A stretch of DNA of 64,000 nt, from assembly GCA_947646735.1 (NCBI GenBank), contig CANTFK010000949.1, positions 89,200 to 153,199 on the forward strand. The letters run 5' to 3'. The DNA is from Peronospora farinosa. Lineage: Eukaryota > Oomycota > Peronosporomycetes > Peronosporales > Peronosporaceae. Position 1 is the stretch's first letter, and each line of letters starts with the position of its first letter. The notes beneath the pieces are model-generated. The model saw nothing but the letters and a program-made list of their open reading frames with translations, was not told the origin of the DNA and did no database searches. The translations under genes were made by a program, and so were the position numbers. Of this stretch, positions 22,355-32,174 are shown in pieces.

Positions 22355-23402
22355 GAGGAATGCTGCGTTCTAGCAGAAGAAGAAGAAGAAGAAAATATCA
22401 ATCGATCGATTGACTTTGAGCAAATTGGATTATGCGAATGTGAGATAGTTGCGGCGAGATGAAGTTGAGCGTTTTCGACTGTGCGGACGTCCATTAAGGG
22501 ATCGTCAGTCGATGTTATGCGTTCAGTAAAATGAAAGCTCAGAAAGCCTCATGCCTTTACTGCTCCAGGCCACCCACATTCTTCTACTTTCTAGCATGAA
22601 CTCGACTCTCTCACATCTAGAGAGTCCCACGCTTGGACTTTCTCATTGAGCGTGTGTCTCGTCAGAACTCAGTCAAGTAGTTTTTCTGTAGGGAAGGAAA
22701 GGTCGGAACCCACTTAACGTTAGTGCCTGACTCAGACATCTAAAAGCTTCTTCATGCATGATTTTTGCTAAGCCTTTTGACTTGTACGCTGATTACTCTT
22801 ACAATCGTAGTCACGACAGTCCTACAGTCGAGCCAATCTCCTTTACAGGCATTTCAGCTACTGAATCGTTACCCCAATATTTCGCATGGCTCGGAACGTC
22901 CGACTTGGCATCCCACCCATCCACCTGTCAATGCCCATCATTAAACGTCGTCGTATGAATACTGAATGCCCTTTCGCTTGGGTAAAATCATGGGTCAGCA
23001 GACCCCTCGCGTCGTCCGAATACGGATGAACTCATGGAGTTATCGGATATCGTCACAAAAATCTGGAACTGGACTGACGTGGAAAGCTGACGTACTGAGA
23101 GATGAAAAATAGTTTGTGGCCATTGCTTTGACACGAACATTGTCGAAGTATTTCAAGAGAATAGTTTTCAGTGGGGGGGGGGGGGGGGGTAGAGCATCTA
23201 GTCAGTGATGTCCTACAAACGCAAGACTTTGAGGTCGTTCGGCTTCATGATGAAAACATCCAGTGATATGTCGGACACGACAGCATGGAAAATGACAACT
23301 TTATTCATGAAAGACACGTCGTCACTCCAAAAGTTTCAGCAATGACGTAGAACCGACGTCCTATTCAATGCTTTGATTACACAGGTACAACTGGAAAATG
23401 GC
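22355..23402. other. Intergenic with (GAA)n and an 18-bp G run
   Basis: A GAA repeat lies at about 22376-22395, directly upstream of the FYVE-like gene start on its coding-strand complement (a CTT tract in its promoter or 5' UTR). A run of about 17-18 G lies at 23173-23190. I see no gene. Confidence 0.6.
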
Positions 23403-25487
23403 TTAGACGTTTTCTTTCTCGATGCTCTCGCTCTTGTTTACAAACTGCAGCTTTGCTTCGGCCTTGACTCGAATGATCTTTGACGCAATTTCGCCAAATC
23501 GCACGAGTGTATCGTACTGTGAACGTGTGACATCCATTGCAGAATTGTGTACACAGCAAATCGAGCCTACCATGATCCGATCTGGACCCATAATGGGAAT
23601 TCCGCAGTAGTATTTGACACCTTGGCGCATCACGGGATTTAGATTGTAGAAGCGAATATCTGCTTCGGGATTGCGAATGATAATGGGTGCGTCGCCCATG
23701 AGCAAATGCTGGCAAAAGGTATGTTCACGAGGCAGCTTGGCTTGCACGAGGTCACGTATCGTACAGCTCAGAACCAACTGGTGTGTCGCGCCCACGATCG
23801 TAATCATCGTGCAGAAAAACCCAAGCTCTTTACTCAGGAAAGAGCAAATGATGTCCAACTCGGGCATGGGGTCGTTGATGTCCATAAACTTTAAATTGTC
23901 AATGCACGCCAGTCGTGCAGTTTCGTTCTCGGGCATTGGGGCGGAAGGAGATCCTGGGTCCATAGGGTGCAATGGATACGTCCGCTGCTTGGCATTTGCC
24001 AGTACGCAGTCGGCAGCAGCTGGTGCCTCGCTTGCTCGTCTCTGGAAGTATTCTTCTACGGCTGACATATACATTTCTTCGTCATCTACATCACTTCCAG
24101 CTCTCTCGGTAATACTGTTGTAAGGAGCATTGGCTGCTGTCTTTGAACGATTCAAGAGCATCCTGATCACTGTCACTGCAGCTTCTTTTGTGCTCTCAAC
24201 TGCAAGATCATCGCGTAAACTTTGACCGACAGGTGGTCTTCTCAACGAGATTTCGCTTGGTTCGGGGTCGTCAATAATCTGGACAGTTCCTTGACGGCCT
24301 CGTTGAACGTTTGAGTAGTCACAACGGTCTACCCACTCGAGACAGCGATTGCAGACACCCATTGTCACGACCAGACCGTTGCTATTTTCAATGTTTTCAC
24401 TAGACCAACACGCCGTGCATACATTGTAAGCGCAAAGCTGGCATCGGCGGGTGCGACGTACTAATGCAGTCAGACGAAGACCTTTTGTGCACGAGATGCA
24501 TCGCCAATTTTGAGCTTCGGCCGCAGGTACAGGCACATCGACCGATTGTTTCGCAAACACTTGGATTCCCAAACGACGACGCCGCACAACTACCGGAAGA
24601 CGTGGAATTCCCTCAGCTAAAGCCACTAGTCTAGCACGCACCATCTTATCACTTGCATGACCGGCAACAGGCTCTTTATGCCCCGTGTACATTGCATGAA
24701 ACATCACGCGTAACTTGGTCAATTTACCGTCACTTACATCTTTATACACTGCAGGCACAGTATCAACAACGAGGAGAACCGTGATACCGTCAATTTGGTC
24801 GACACGACGTCCAATGACCTTGCCCACTGCAAGTTCTTGCTCTGACAATGAAAGGCACGTAATCGAAAATCCTTGAGACGTAGTTGGCGACGACAAGGAG
24901 TCGGTCACGGAATCAGTCGTTGGCTGAAAGTACTCGAGATAACACCATTGCTCATTGTGCGCGAGTATCTTCGAACGTGCAAAGCACCCCGTTCTTACTG
25001 TAAGTTGGTCACCATCAGGCATTGAACCTTTCAACTGGTTTGCATTCAATGTCTGCACGACAGAGCCATAAATAAACTTACGACCGTATAGTCCTTTCAT
25101 CGCAGCATTGTATTCGATCTCGTCAGGTGGACTCAATATGGAAAGTAGTTCTTGACGACTACATGCAATGCACCCAACGGTCAGCACCTCGTACCCATTG
25201 CCATTGATACCTGAAGCACGAGCTGAGAGCTCAAAAATCTCACGTCCCAAGCCAGAGCCAAGACGTATGGACGAAGTGTGTTTGGTGGAATCCCATGCGT
25301 CAAGTGGATCAGAGAGAGCATTTTTCAGAGCGACAGAAGATTTGGCTTCATGAACACGAGCAAGAAGTTCCTCATCGTCCACCAAAACTTTGCGTGAGGG
25401 GTCTTGAGGTGATGACATGGTAGTGTGTGCATTTGATGCATAGCTAGTCGTCAATGTAGGATCACGACGGGGTATTCGAAACGGCAT
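23403..25487 (-). CDS. FYVE-like and GAF domain protein (694 aa)
   Basis: The first ATG in frame is at 25487 (MPFRIPRRDPTL). The frame is open upstream to 25562, but only from a GTG, so I take 25487. An N-terminal START-like region (CFARSKILAHNEQWCYLEYF, RARLVALAEGIPRLPVVV) is followed by a FYVE-like finger at about residues 330-385 (CISC, CQLC, CTAC, CNRC), with NVCTACW in place of the basic HHCR patch. A linker follows, then a C-terminal GAF-type domain at about residues 525-675 (LACIDNLKFMDINDPMPELD, EHTFCQHLLMGDAPIII, KYYCGIPIMGPDRIMVGSIC). GAF domains bind small ligands or mediate dimers. Compared with its neighbour at 20951-22354, this paralogue has gained or kept the GAF part. FYVE-GAF fusions are common in oomycetes. 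The role is probably membrane-linked signalling. Confidence 0.88.
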   Translation of the reverse strand: MPFRIPRRDPTLTTSYASNAHTTMSSPQDPSRKVLVDDEELLARVHEAKSSVALKNALSDPLDAWDSTKHTSSIRLGSGLGREIFELSARASGINGNGYEVLTVGCIACSRQELLSILSPPDEIEYNAAMKGLYGRKFIYGSVVQTLNANQLKGSMPDGDQLTVRTGCFARSKILAHNEQWCYLEYFQPTTDSVTDSLSSPTTSQGFSITCLSLSEQELAVGKVIGRRVDQIDGITVLLVVDTVPAVYKDVSDGKLTKLRVMFHAMYTGHKEPVAGHASDKMVRARLVALAEGIPRLPVVVRRRRLGIQVFAKQSVDVPVPAAEAQNWRCISCTKGLRLTALVRRTRRCQLCAYNVCTACWSSENIENSNGLVVTMGVCNRCLEWVDRCDYSNVQRGRQGTVQIIDDPEPSEISLRRPPVGQSLRDDLAVESTKEAAVTVIRMLLNRSKTAANAPYNSITERAGSDVDDEEMYMSAVEEYFQRRASEAPAAADCVLANAKQRTYPLHPMDPGSPSAPMPENETARLACIDNLKFMDINDPMPELDIICSFLSKELGFFCTMITIVGATHQLVLSCTIRDLVQAKLPREHTFCQHLLMGDAPIIIRNPEADIRFYNLNPVMRQGVKYYCGIPIMGPDRIMVGSICCVHNSAMDVTRSQYDTLVRFGEIASKIIRVKAEAKLQFVNKSESIEKENV

Positions 25488-25562
25488 TGAATACTTGGAT
25501 ACGTCTTCAATGAAGACAACAACAACGATATCAATCGATTGCAAGGCACAACAACTTGTCAC

Positions 25563-26395
25563 GTTATGAACAAGATCAAGAATGAGTCGATGACGACATC
25601 CACACGAGAGAGAAGAGTCTTGTTATTCTTTAGATCAAAGCTACTTGTCTACAGTGTCGCGTGTCCAGCGTGAGATTGTAAGGAAAACAATCGCACCCAA
25701 AGTATGCTACAGTAGAAGATCAAAGGACCACGACCTGTTCTTAGACATCTCTTTCATGAATGGATAGCCGCCATGTTCATCATCAGTGTACAACTGTATT
25801 CAGAATGCTAAGCTCGATGGGGACATCTCGGATTTGACGGTATCCCTTGAGTCAATCATGTTGGACAGAGACGCGTACTCGATCAATTGTTCTTGCGCCT
25901 GATTGAACCAACTTCATGATCGTGGACAGGGAAGAGTTTCTGACGTGCGTCTTGTTGCACATCTGCAATGAAACTGCACGCCACGCATGACTCGACAACC
26001 TTTTGAAAAATACTTTCATGGACCGAGAGCCCACGAGTCTTCCTAAGCACCTAGTTAGCAACGCCAGTGCTTGATCAAGCCCAGTGATTGTACAAGGGCT
26101 AGCCACCTGCTCGGGATTGTCCGGCTATGCTGATGCAGCAGACGTGTACCATTGTTCGGCCCGTTGGAGCGAGAACGCGTGCCGGGTTTAGCTTCCCTTT
26201 AATGACCGCTTGTGCGGTCCATCGAGCTGACTTGTGCAATCGTCGAAGCGATAACGCGTGGCACGGAACGCCACCAACCGGTTTGTATCTTCCCTTGGCC
26301 TGTTGTCCGCATAACCGGAGGCCGCGCGACATGTCTGACCGAGACATGACCCCACACTCGGCTGCTGCATGAGGGTTCGTGCAATCGCACGCGCT
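25563..26395. other. Intergenic, no gene seen
   Basis: Several overlapping frames of 60-85 codons occur on both strands without motifs. They are likely chance frames between the promoter of the FYVE-GAF gene and the 3' end of the ankyrin gene. Confidence 0.5.
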
Positions 26396-29323
26396 TCATA
26401 GTGGTGGAAAGACGAATCCTAACTTGGATGGGACGAATCCATCAGTCTCTTCTCGAAGAAACGTTGCGAGCTCGCTGCGTCGTTCTGGAGTCTGCTGACT
26501 GACTAAGGCAACGTCAACGGCACAAACCCATTGTACCACATCGACATGACAGTTTACCATAGCTTCAAGTAGTCCACTGGTCGAAACGAAGCTTGTTTCC
26601 ACATCTGTGGCTAGTGAATCGTCAGCTGTAGCAGACTCCTCGACCATTTGATGCGCAACAGTAGCTTGAAGCCAACGCAGGACACGCAATTGACCGTATT
26701 CAGCAGCAGCATCAGCCATAGATCTGACCACTGCCATCTTGCGAGCACTCTCAGGTACGTTGCAGAAAAACGTAAACTTCTCGTGCAACCATGCTAGATT
26801 ATCAGTCTGCCCACAACGCGCAGCAGCAAGCAATGCATCCTTCCAAATCGTAAGTCTTCCTAATTTTTTTGCATGAAGCTCCACTGCTGGCACTTTCATG
26901 AATATCTCACAGTTTCCACAAATCCATGTCACGACGTCAAGGTGACCCATAGCACACGCCACATGAAGGGCATACTCGACTCCATGCTGACGAAACCACT
27001 CGTCACTTCGTACGGGCTGCAAATGTAAAAACACGTACGTGAGGTATGCAAACTGACGATACTTCACGCCCCATTCCACGATGGATGAATCGCCCATGAG
27101 AGTCGGGCTGTGCGCTTGAAACCATTGGAGAGAATCACCAGCCTTGGTGTAGCGCATGATAGCAGCAAACGTCTGCTGTGTGAAAAGCTGCGGGTGCTTT
27201 ACAGAATGAAGCTGCTTCAGCACAAATAAGTCCCCACGCTGGGCCGCCCATAGCGGCATCCACTCGAGCTCTAGCGATGATTCAGGATAATACTGTATAA
27301 CGAGGTGCACGAACTTAGTTTGCCAGTATGAGTTGGTTTTAGCAGGACATGCCCAAGCAAAAGGCTCAAATTGAGACCGCTTGCCATCGCTAGTTGATCC
27401 GGCACTGGCAATGCAGTGAACACCACCATTTCCACCCACTCCCATTTCGTTGCGGTTAACCGTTGCAATTGCCGCTACAGTAGCTGACTCCGTCGTAGCA
27501 GCGTTCGTATCACCATTGCAAGCTTTATCTGCATCAAGTGCATCATCATCGGTCATGCCTCGCCCAACTACAGCACGCAAAACAATTTCGCCTTCTTTCA
27601 TGGAAAGTGAAAAGCTCGGTGAAAACAACCTGTGCCTCAGTATCCACTCAATCATATCAAAGTGGCGGAGAGATGCACAGCGATACAATGTGCTGCCGTC
27701 CACAATATCCAATGGCCGCACAAACTCAGCTGATGTGATGTTATTATACGACACTCGCCGTTTGAGTAAAGCAGAAGACGGATCCAATACAATGGTATCC
27801 ATGGTAATGGATGTAGCAGCACGATATCGTCGCTCCCGCACCAAGACAACCTCCTCTGGCTCAGCAGAAGGACTGTCCATTCGTTTTACGATCCATTTCG
27901 CCATTTCAACATTTCCTGTCAAAGCTGCAGCAATCAATACTTGTGGCGACCAAACACCAAGCCGTTCGACCACGAACGCCAACAGTTCAAGATTACCACT
28001 TGCAGCTGCTTTCTCAGCAGCAGTTATTGACAAAGTATGCTTCACTTCAGTCGGAACCCGATCGAAAATATAAGTCACAAGCTCAAAATGACCTGATCCA
28101 ATAGCAGCTTCAAGCGTCCGTTGATCCAATGGCATTCTCATCTCTTTATGAAGATATTGCAACGTCTTGATATTGCCCTGAGCAGCAACGCTAGGTAAAA
28201 ATGCAGGTGAGCATGAAAATTGTGTAAACCGAGGTGCCAACCAGCGCAGCACGTCGACATGACCATTTGTAGCTGCTAGATCCAACACCATTGGACGACA
28301 TCCGTCACTGCTTCGATTTTGATAAAGCCACTGGACAACTTGTAAATGTCCATTACCTGCTGCACTACACATTCCAACTGCCGTTCCTCCTTCTCTTCGA
28401 TTATGATGAAGAAACTTGACAATTTCCAAATGTCCATTAGCTGCAGCCATATCCATCGCAAGACTAGTACATGGCCATCTTCCATCTTGATGAAGTTTCG
28501 TAACCATTGTAAAATTCCCTTTGGCTGCTGCTGTATCCAATGCTCGATACCTTTTTCTTGTAAATAATAAATCTAATGTTGTTCCATTTGTCCATGATAA
28601 TAAAGGATCTCGTTGATCATAAATTGCAGCTAAAAGACCATCTCGTGAAGCGAATCCTTCTCGAAAATATCTTTCAGTCGGAAACACCGTGACCCAATTT
28701 AAAACCTGTAACTTGTCTTCTAATGATTGTACCATATATACCAGCTGTTCCGTGTTTTGTTTTAACGTTTTTTCATAAAACCACATGACAATGTCCAAGT
28801 GCCCAGAGGAAGCGGCATATTCCATGGCTTTGTACGTCGTATATTGACAACAGTGATCCAACCACTGGATCACCTCTTGATTACCTTGTCTTGATGCTTC
28901 ATACATGACTTCCGCTGGAAAAGTATACGTACTATTACGTAAACACCATGCAAAGATTTTCCCATTAAGTAAAGTATGTTTCATTGTTAAAACGTCGTTT
29001 GTGCCAGTTGTTTTAACGTTTAAACACAACCGATAGTTTAATTGCAAGCGTAAAAAACGCTGGACCACTTGTGCCAGACCGTAGGCTGCTGCACAATGCA
29101 GAATGTTTGTAAACCGTCGAGAAGCGTCACCAAAGGACAATAGATGCGAATGGGCGTATAAAAAACGCACCAATGGCTCATATTCCGCCTCTAGTGCATA
29201 CACCAATAGACAAACAGCTTCAGGAGGTAAAAGATACGATATGATGGAGGTAAGAGCTCGTTCAGCACTTAAAAGCCATTGCCAATAACGTAGAGAAGAT
29301 AAAGAACGGGTGGAACGAGACAT
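26396..29323 (-). CDS. Large ankyrin-repeat protein (975 aa)
   Basis: An uninterrupted frame from ATG at 29323 (MSRSTRSLSSLRYWQW). Ankyrin-type units run through most of its length. Clear ones in the middle read AAANGHLEIVKFLHHNR, AAGNGHLQVVQWLYQNR, AATNGHVDVLRWLAPRF and AAASGNLELLAFVVERL. Others sit near the N-terminus (AASSGHLDIVMWFYEKT) and the C-terminus (ACAMGHLDVVTWICGNC, AAEYGQLRVLRWLQATV). The spacing is looser than the 33-residue consensus, as is usual in the large ankyrin families of oomycetes. There is no transmembrane segment, signal peptide or catalytic domain. A Thr/Ala-rich linker (about residues 605-640) splits the repeats into two blocks. It is presumably a protein-binding scaffold; the partner is unknown. 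Confidence 0.88.
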   Translation of the reverse strand: MSRSTRSLSSLRYWQWLLSAERALTSIISYLLPPEAVCLLVYALEAEYEPLVRFLYAHSHLLSFGDASRRFTNILHCAAAYGLAQVVQRFLRLQLNYRLCLNVKTTGTNDVLTMKHTLLNGKIFAWCLRNSTYTFPAEVMYEASRQGNQEVIQWLDHCCQYTTYKAMEYAASSGHLDIVMWFYEKTLKQNTEQLVYMVQSLEDKLQVLNWVTVFPTERYFREGFASRDGLLAAIYDQRDPLLSWTNGTTLDLLFTRKRYRALDTAAAKGNFTMVTKLHQDGRWPCTSLAMDMAAANGHLEIVKFLHHNRREGGTAVGMCSAAGNGHLQVVQWLYQNRSSDGCRPMVLDLAATNGHVDVLRWLAPRFTQFSCSPAFLPSVAAQGNIKTLQYLHKEMRMPLDQRTLEAAIGSGHFELVTYIFDRVPTEVKHTLSITAAEKAAASGNLELLAFVVERLGVWSPQVLIAAALTGNVEMAKWIVKRMDSPSAEPEEVVLVRERRYRAATSITMDTIVLDPSSALLKRRVSYNNITSAEFVRPLDIVDGSTLYRCASLRHFDMIEWILRHRLFSPSFSLSMKEGEIVLRAVVGRGMTDDDALDADKACNGDTNAATTESATVAAIATVNRNEMGVGGNGGVHCIASAGSTSDGKRSQFEPFAWACPAKTNSYWQTKFVHLVIQYYPESSLELEWMPLWAAQRGDLFVLKQLHSVKHPQLFTQQTFAAIMRYTKAGDSLQWFQAHSPTLMGDSSIVEWGVKYRQFAYLTYVFLHLQPVRSDEWFRQHGVEYALHVACAMGHLDVVTWICGNCEIFMKVPAVELHAKKLGRLTIWKDALLAAARCGQTDNLAWLHEKFTFFCNVPESARKMAVVRSMADAAAEYGQLRVLRWLQATVAHQMVEESATADDSLATDVETSFVSTSGLLEAMVNCHVDVVQWVCAVDVALVSQQTPERRSELATFLREETDGFVPSKLGFVFPPL

Positions 29324-30515
29324 GAGGGCTAAAAGACTGTATGGATGGGGTAAAATGTATTCAAAAGAAGCTAATTATTAGGAAACTGCTTTGAGTCTTA
29401 AAGGTCTTATTTTTAGATTACAGAGCGGTTTATGAGTTCTATATTTTTACGTACTAATGTGGTTGTACGATCGATCGTACAGTTTCTCTCTAATTTTCGT
29501 AAATTACTATGATTTGACTTTTTTTAAAAGTTTAAATGACAGCTTTAATTTATATATTTCAAATATTTACCGCAAAGCATGAATAATAGACCGCTGGTTT
29601 TGTGTATTATATCTATGGCTACACTAATTTGGGAAGCAGGCATAAAAAAAATATTGCACTAGTGAGATATTTGAGGATTGTAAAAAGACGAAAGTCGAGT
29701 AAATATCATTTATATAAAAATCGTCAGCTGCAGTCCGATAATTTTATACAACAGCTAAGTTTATTCAAATGTCACAATAGTTTTTTACTAAAGGACCACT
29801 GAAAACATGAGTGAATCAGTGCAGTATTGCAATAAAAGAAAGCATTGGCTGCATGCTAGATGCGATATTGCCTCAAGTTTTGTTCATCCGGTAAATTGCT
29901 GCCTATTAGTCCTTCTTTAGTTCATAAACAATATGAAAACAGGCCTTTTTCGATAAACAATCAGTAGGTAGACGGACACTTATACAAGACTTCCCGTAGC
30001 TGCGCGCCATAATCGATAATTTTTATCCATCGAAATGAGGATTCTTCGTGCTAGTTGTTCGTTTTCTCGTCCGCACCTGAGTTTAAAGTTGTTTCGCTCG
30101 TGTTTTTCAAAACATTATGGTTAGTCCTCTCTCGCATAGGTCAACCTCAGACAAGCAGTTTTTGGGGCAGCTACACAAGTACACTCGTACAGCTCATAGA
30201 CACCTTCTCAAAACCTTCTAGACGATAAAGCTGTCGTATGCAGCTGACGACCACTTGTCCACAACACGTTGTAACACTGTCGCCATGCTCATCGACTACT
30301 ATGTCCATCGCAGCTTCGTCCACTTTGGCAATGCTATCCACAGGATCTGTGCTGTTAGCAACAATTTATGTACTTACGTACATGGAACAACAATTTTCTT
30401 TATATTTAGTTGGTCGATAGACGACCAACGCAGCACATTTTCGATGCCTTATTCAGGCTTCATGCAGACTGCATCAACGCTGCGTCTCCAGAACTCGGCG
30501 TTGCTAGCAGTCCAA
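29324..30515. other. Intergenic between ankyrin and malate dehydrogenase genes
   Basis: The sequence is AT-rich with short frames only. It holds the promoter of the ankyrin gene (left) and the 3' flank of malate dehydrogenase (right). I see no RNA gene or repeat. Confidence 0.5.
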
Positions 30516-31482
30516 TTACTGACGAGACAGAATCTCCGCCGCGTCCGCTTTCTCCTCTGCCAGCTCCGTGGCCGTCGCTTTCATCATCGCATTGATACGA
30601 GACGAGATTGGAAGTCCATTAACGACTTCGTACGTGCCGTTGCCCGTACACTTGACCGGGAACGAGTAAATGAGCCCCTCAGGCACACCGTACTTGTTAC
30701 CGTCCGAACAGACAGCCATCGAGACGAATTCGCCCTCTTGCGAGCCATTACGCCAGTCTCGCAAGTGTGCACCAATAGCTGCAGCAGCCGACATGGCACT
30801 CGAGAGTTTACGAGCCTTAATAATAGCTGCACCACGTTCCTGCACGTCCTTTACAAGCTTTTTTTCGATCCAGTCCTTATCCGATACAATCTGATCAGCT
30901 AATATGCTCTTGTCCTCACCAGGAAGCGTCACCTCAGCGTACGTGACGTCCGGTACTTGTGTACTTGAATGATTGCCCCATATAACCACTTTATTCACGT
31001 GTTTCGACGTAATCTTCTCACCCTCTAGACTTTCATTCACCTTTTCAACAAGAAACGAACGTAAACGTTCATGATCAAGACGTGTGAGAGCTGTAAAGTT
31101 CTGACGTGAAAGACTTGGTGCATTCTCCATCGCAATGAGACAATTTGTATTGGCAGGATTAGCCACCACCAGCACTTGAACATTGCGACTTGCATATTGT
31201 TCAAGGGCCTGTCCTTGTGCTTGAAAGATAGTCACATTCTTGGCAATTAAATCTTTCCGTTGCATGCCTTGTTGACGTGGAAATCCACCAACGAGAATCG
31301 CCACGTCCACGTCTTGAAATGCCGTTTGGAGGTTCGATGTGGGCGTAATGACGTCAATGAGGTGAAATCCACAGTCTTGTAGCTCCATTTTAACGCCTTC
31401 AAGTGCCTCTTGAGCTGGTGGAATATCCAATAGACGTAGATCGATGCGCTGTTTTGGGCCAAATACATGGCCGATACAGACT

Positions 31483-31533
<51 letters not shown>

Positions 31534-31654
31534 AGGAACGTTAGAGGGTTGTAGCTACTGGTAGAGAAAAGAGAGAGAAAAACGTACTTAGAGGCAGGAG
31601 CGAGTAAGCGATTTGTCCAGCAGCTCCAGATACGACAATCTTTAACGCGGTCAT
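30516..31654 (-). CDS. MDH1: NAD-dependent malate dehydrogenase, cytosolic type, two exons
   Basis: Exon 1 is 31588-31654 (ATG at 31654) and exon 2 is 30516-31480. Joining across the 107-bp intron (GTACGT donor, TTTAG acceptor) gives 343 residues. The start reads MTALKIVVSGAAGQIAYSLL, with the NAD-binding Rossmann loop GAAGQ at residues 10-14. Substrate and catalytic motifs follow: LVGGFPRQQGMQRKDL (mobile-loop Arg), VVANPANTNCLI, ALTRLDHERLRSFL (Asp/Arg) and KVVIWGNHSSTQVPDV (catalytic His). The enzyme interconverts malate and oxaloacetate with NAD/NADH. The absence of an N-terminal targeting extension fits the cytosolic group. The symbol names the enzyme family; the exact locus is not known. 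The intron holds a 45-nt AG/CT microsatellite next to the acceptor. Confidence 0.95.
31485..31529. repeat. (AG)22 microsatellite inside the MDH intron
   Basis: A perfect dinucleotide array starts 4 bp from the splice acceptor. On the coding strand it is a CT run that directly forms the polypyrimidine tract before TTTAG. A shorter impure GA patch lies at 31564-31579. Confidence 0.95.
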
Positions 31655-31661
31655 GGGTGGA

Positions 31662-31670
31662 AAGAGTGAT
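31662..31670 (-). promoter_or_regulatory. Initiator-like motif of the malate dehydrogenase gene
   Basis: The minus strand reads ATCACTCTT about 8-16 bp upstream of the ATG. It fits the oomycete initiator pattern (YTCAYTYY). A very short 5' UTR would follow, which is common in oomycetes. Confidence 0.4.
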
Positions 31671-32140
31671 GGTCTTTGGACGAACACGGTAAAAGTTGAA
31701 GTGAAGAATGTTGTTGTTGGGGGGTACAGAAGTTTTGTGTATCGAATTGATTGCTCAATCGATTCACATCAATCATGTCTTAGATGTTGTAATCATTCTC
31801 CGATGGATTCAAGATTTTATCCATCGGATAATGTACACGGCAAAAAAAAATCGAGCTTGAAGAGTCGCACCATCAACCACGTCTTATGTTGCGCTATCAT
31901 CTGCCTATTTTAGTGTACCGACCTCTGTCAGTTTTGAAGTAGAGGGACAGCAGAGATATCAGCAGTCCCTCCACTTCATGTTAATCCTTACATTAACTCA
32001 TACAACAATGTAAAGCAGTTGAGATAAAGTCGGTTCTTCATACTCCATCTCGACGTGTACGAGTCGAGAAAAACAATAAGAATATATAGAAATTGTAGAA
32101 GAAAGTAGTCTCAAGAGTCACAACGTTGTAACAATAAGAA

Positions 32141-32156
32141 TCATTTCTTTGTAAAA
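32141..32156 (+). promoter_or_regulatory. Oomycete initiator-like motif upstream of the GPCR-PIPK gene
   Basis: TCATTTCTTTGTAAAA lies 34 bp before the first ATG of the long frame. It fits the oomycete core promoter (an initiator TCAYTT with a T-rich flank). A transcript from here would start with a short upstream frame (ATG at 32159, stop at 32192-32194). Confidence 0.45.
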
Positions 32157-32174
32157 AAATGCTGTTGCTACTGC

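Noticed and set aside
25488..25562. Longer N-terminus of the FYVE-GAF protein with a hydrophobic VVVVF stretch
   Set aside because: The longer frame begins with GTG. The first ATG is at 25487, and the paralogue lacks such a segment.
26099..26399. Several overlapping frames between the FYVE-GAF and ankyrin genes
   Set aside because: They overlap on both strands without motifs and are typical of chance open frames in GC-richer DNA.
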